Shown one piece after another: positions 5,410-5,610 of a DNA stretch of 5,610 nt (position 1 is the first letter of the stretch; every line of letters begins with the position of its first letter). The translations under genes and the position numbers were made by a program. The stretch comes from an uncultured Eubacterium sp. GTDB lineage: Bacteria; Bacillota; Clostridia; Peptostreptococcales; Anaerovoracaceae. The notes beneath the pieces were generated by a model, which made no database searches, was not told where the DNA came from, and saw only the letters and a program-made list of their open reading frames with translations. The stretch is taken from contig CAMOGZ010000106.1 in assembly GCA_946614405.1 (NCBI GenBank), positions 1 through 5,610 on the forward strand. Direction: 5' to 3'.

Positions 5410-5610
5410 AATCAAAATGGTCGCACTGGACCTGGACGGAACCAGTTTAAACAGCAACAAACGCTTCAGTGAGAGAACCATCGCGGCATTCCATAAGGCG
5501 ATGGAGGAAGGAGTCCACATCGTCGTTGCCACCGGGAGAGTCTTCGACTCCCTGCCCAAGCAGATCCACGAGATCGATGCCATGGACACTTATGTCATCA
5601 ACTCGGCCAA
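5399..5610 (+). CDS. Cof-type HAD-IIB family phosphatase, N-terminal part
   Basis: Only the first 70 residues lie in the window; the gene continues past the right edge. The HAD motif I is visible as ALDLDGT (residues 9-15), with nucleophile D11 and acid/base D13. Motif II is VVATGR (42-47), with T45 followed by GR, the form typical of the Cof/HAD-IIB phosphatases. These cytoplasmic enzymes dephosphorylate sugar phosphates, flavin or pyridoxal phosphate and similar small molecules through an aspartyl-phosphate intermediate; the substrate cannot be assigned here. The ATG lies inside the end of the MBL-fold gene in another frame, with GAGAGACGG just upstream as a plausible ribosome binding site, suggesting translational coupling. 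The full-length family is usually about 260-290 residues, so roughly three quarters is missing. Confidence 0.88.
   Translation, partial: MNDRIKMVALDLDGTSLNSNKRFSERTIAAFHKAMEEGVHIVVATGRVFDSLPKQIHEIDAMDTYVINSA

Noticed and set aside
4729..5589. Minus-strand open frame (286 codons) opposite the MBL-fold and HAD genes
   Set aside because: It covers two well-supported plus-strand genes with intact catalytic motifs and includes their promoter region, so it is a shadow frame.

Overview
The window looks like chromosomal DNA from a low-redundancy, moderately GC-rich member of the Clostridia, most plausibly Lachnospiraceae-like. This taxonomic guess rests on purine-rich Shine-Dalgarno sites, AT-rich intergenic gaps between GC-rich coding regions, a two-RCK TrkA paired with TrkH proteins, and a YcbL-type hydrolase beside a Cof-type HAD phosphatase. 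It is an inference from gene style, not from a marker gene.

Layout. Positions 1-303 hold no convincing gene. They contain a dense set of inverted and direct repeats, including an 18-bp perfect inverted repeat that extends to about 25 bp, and a probable terminator. Positions 304-4640 are a minus-strand operon transcribed right to left: trkA (4640-3288), a first TrkH-family potassium translocating subunit (3257-1785, called TrkH1 here), and a second divergent TrkH (1773-304, called TrkH2 here). The gaps are only 30 and 11 bases. Positions 4641-4800 are a divergent intergenic region with candidate promoters for both directions and a perfect 8-bp hairpin in the putative trkA leader. On the plus strand follow a metallo-beta-lactamase-fold hydrolase (4801-5409) and, overlapping it by 11 bases, the start of a Cof-type HAD phosphatase that runs off the right edge (5399-5610).

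How the genes work together. TrkA is the cytoplasmic nucleotide-binding gating ring of a Trk/Ktr-type potassium uptake system, and TrkH is the membrane pore. One TrkA followed by two diverged TrkH pores is the notable point. The two pores deviate from the family consensus at different places. TrkH1 lacks the AExPGP linker motif and has a serine-rich D3M2 intramembrane loop. TrkH2 keeps these but has altered residues around the filter glycines of pore loops 2 and 4. This raises the possibility of a TrkH1/TrkH2 heterodimer or of two pores with different ion preference sharing one regulator. The plus-strand hydrolase and phosphatase pair appears functionally unrelated.
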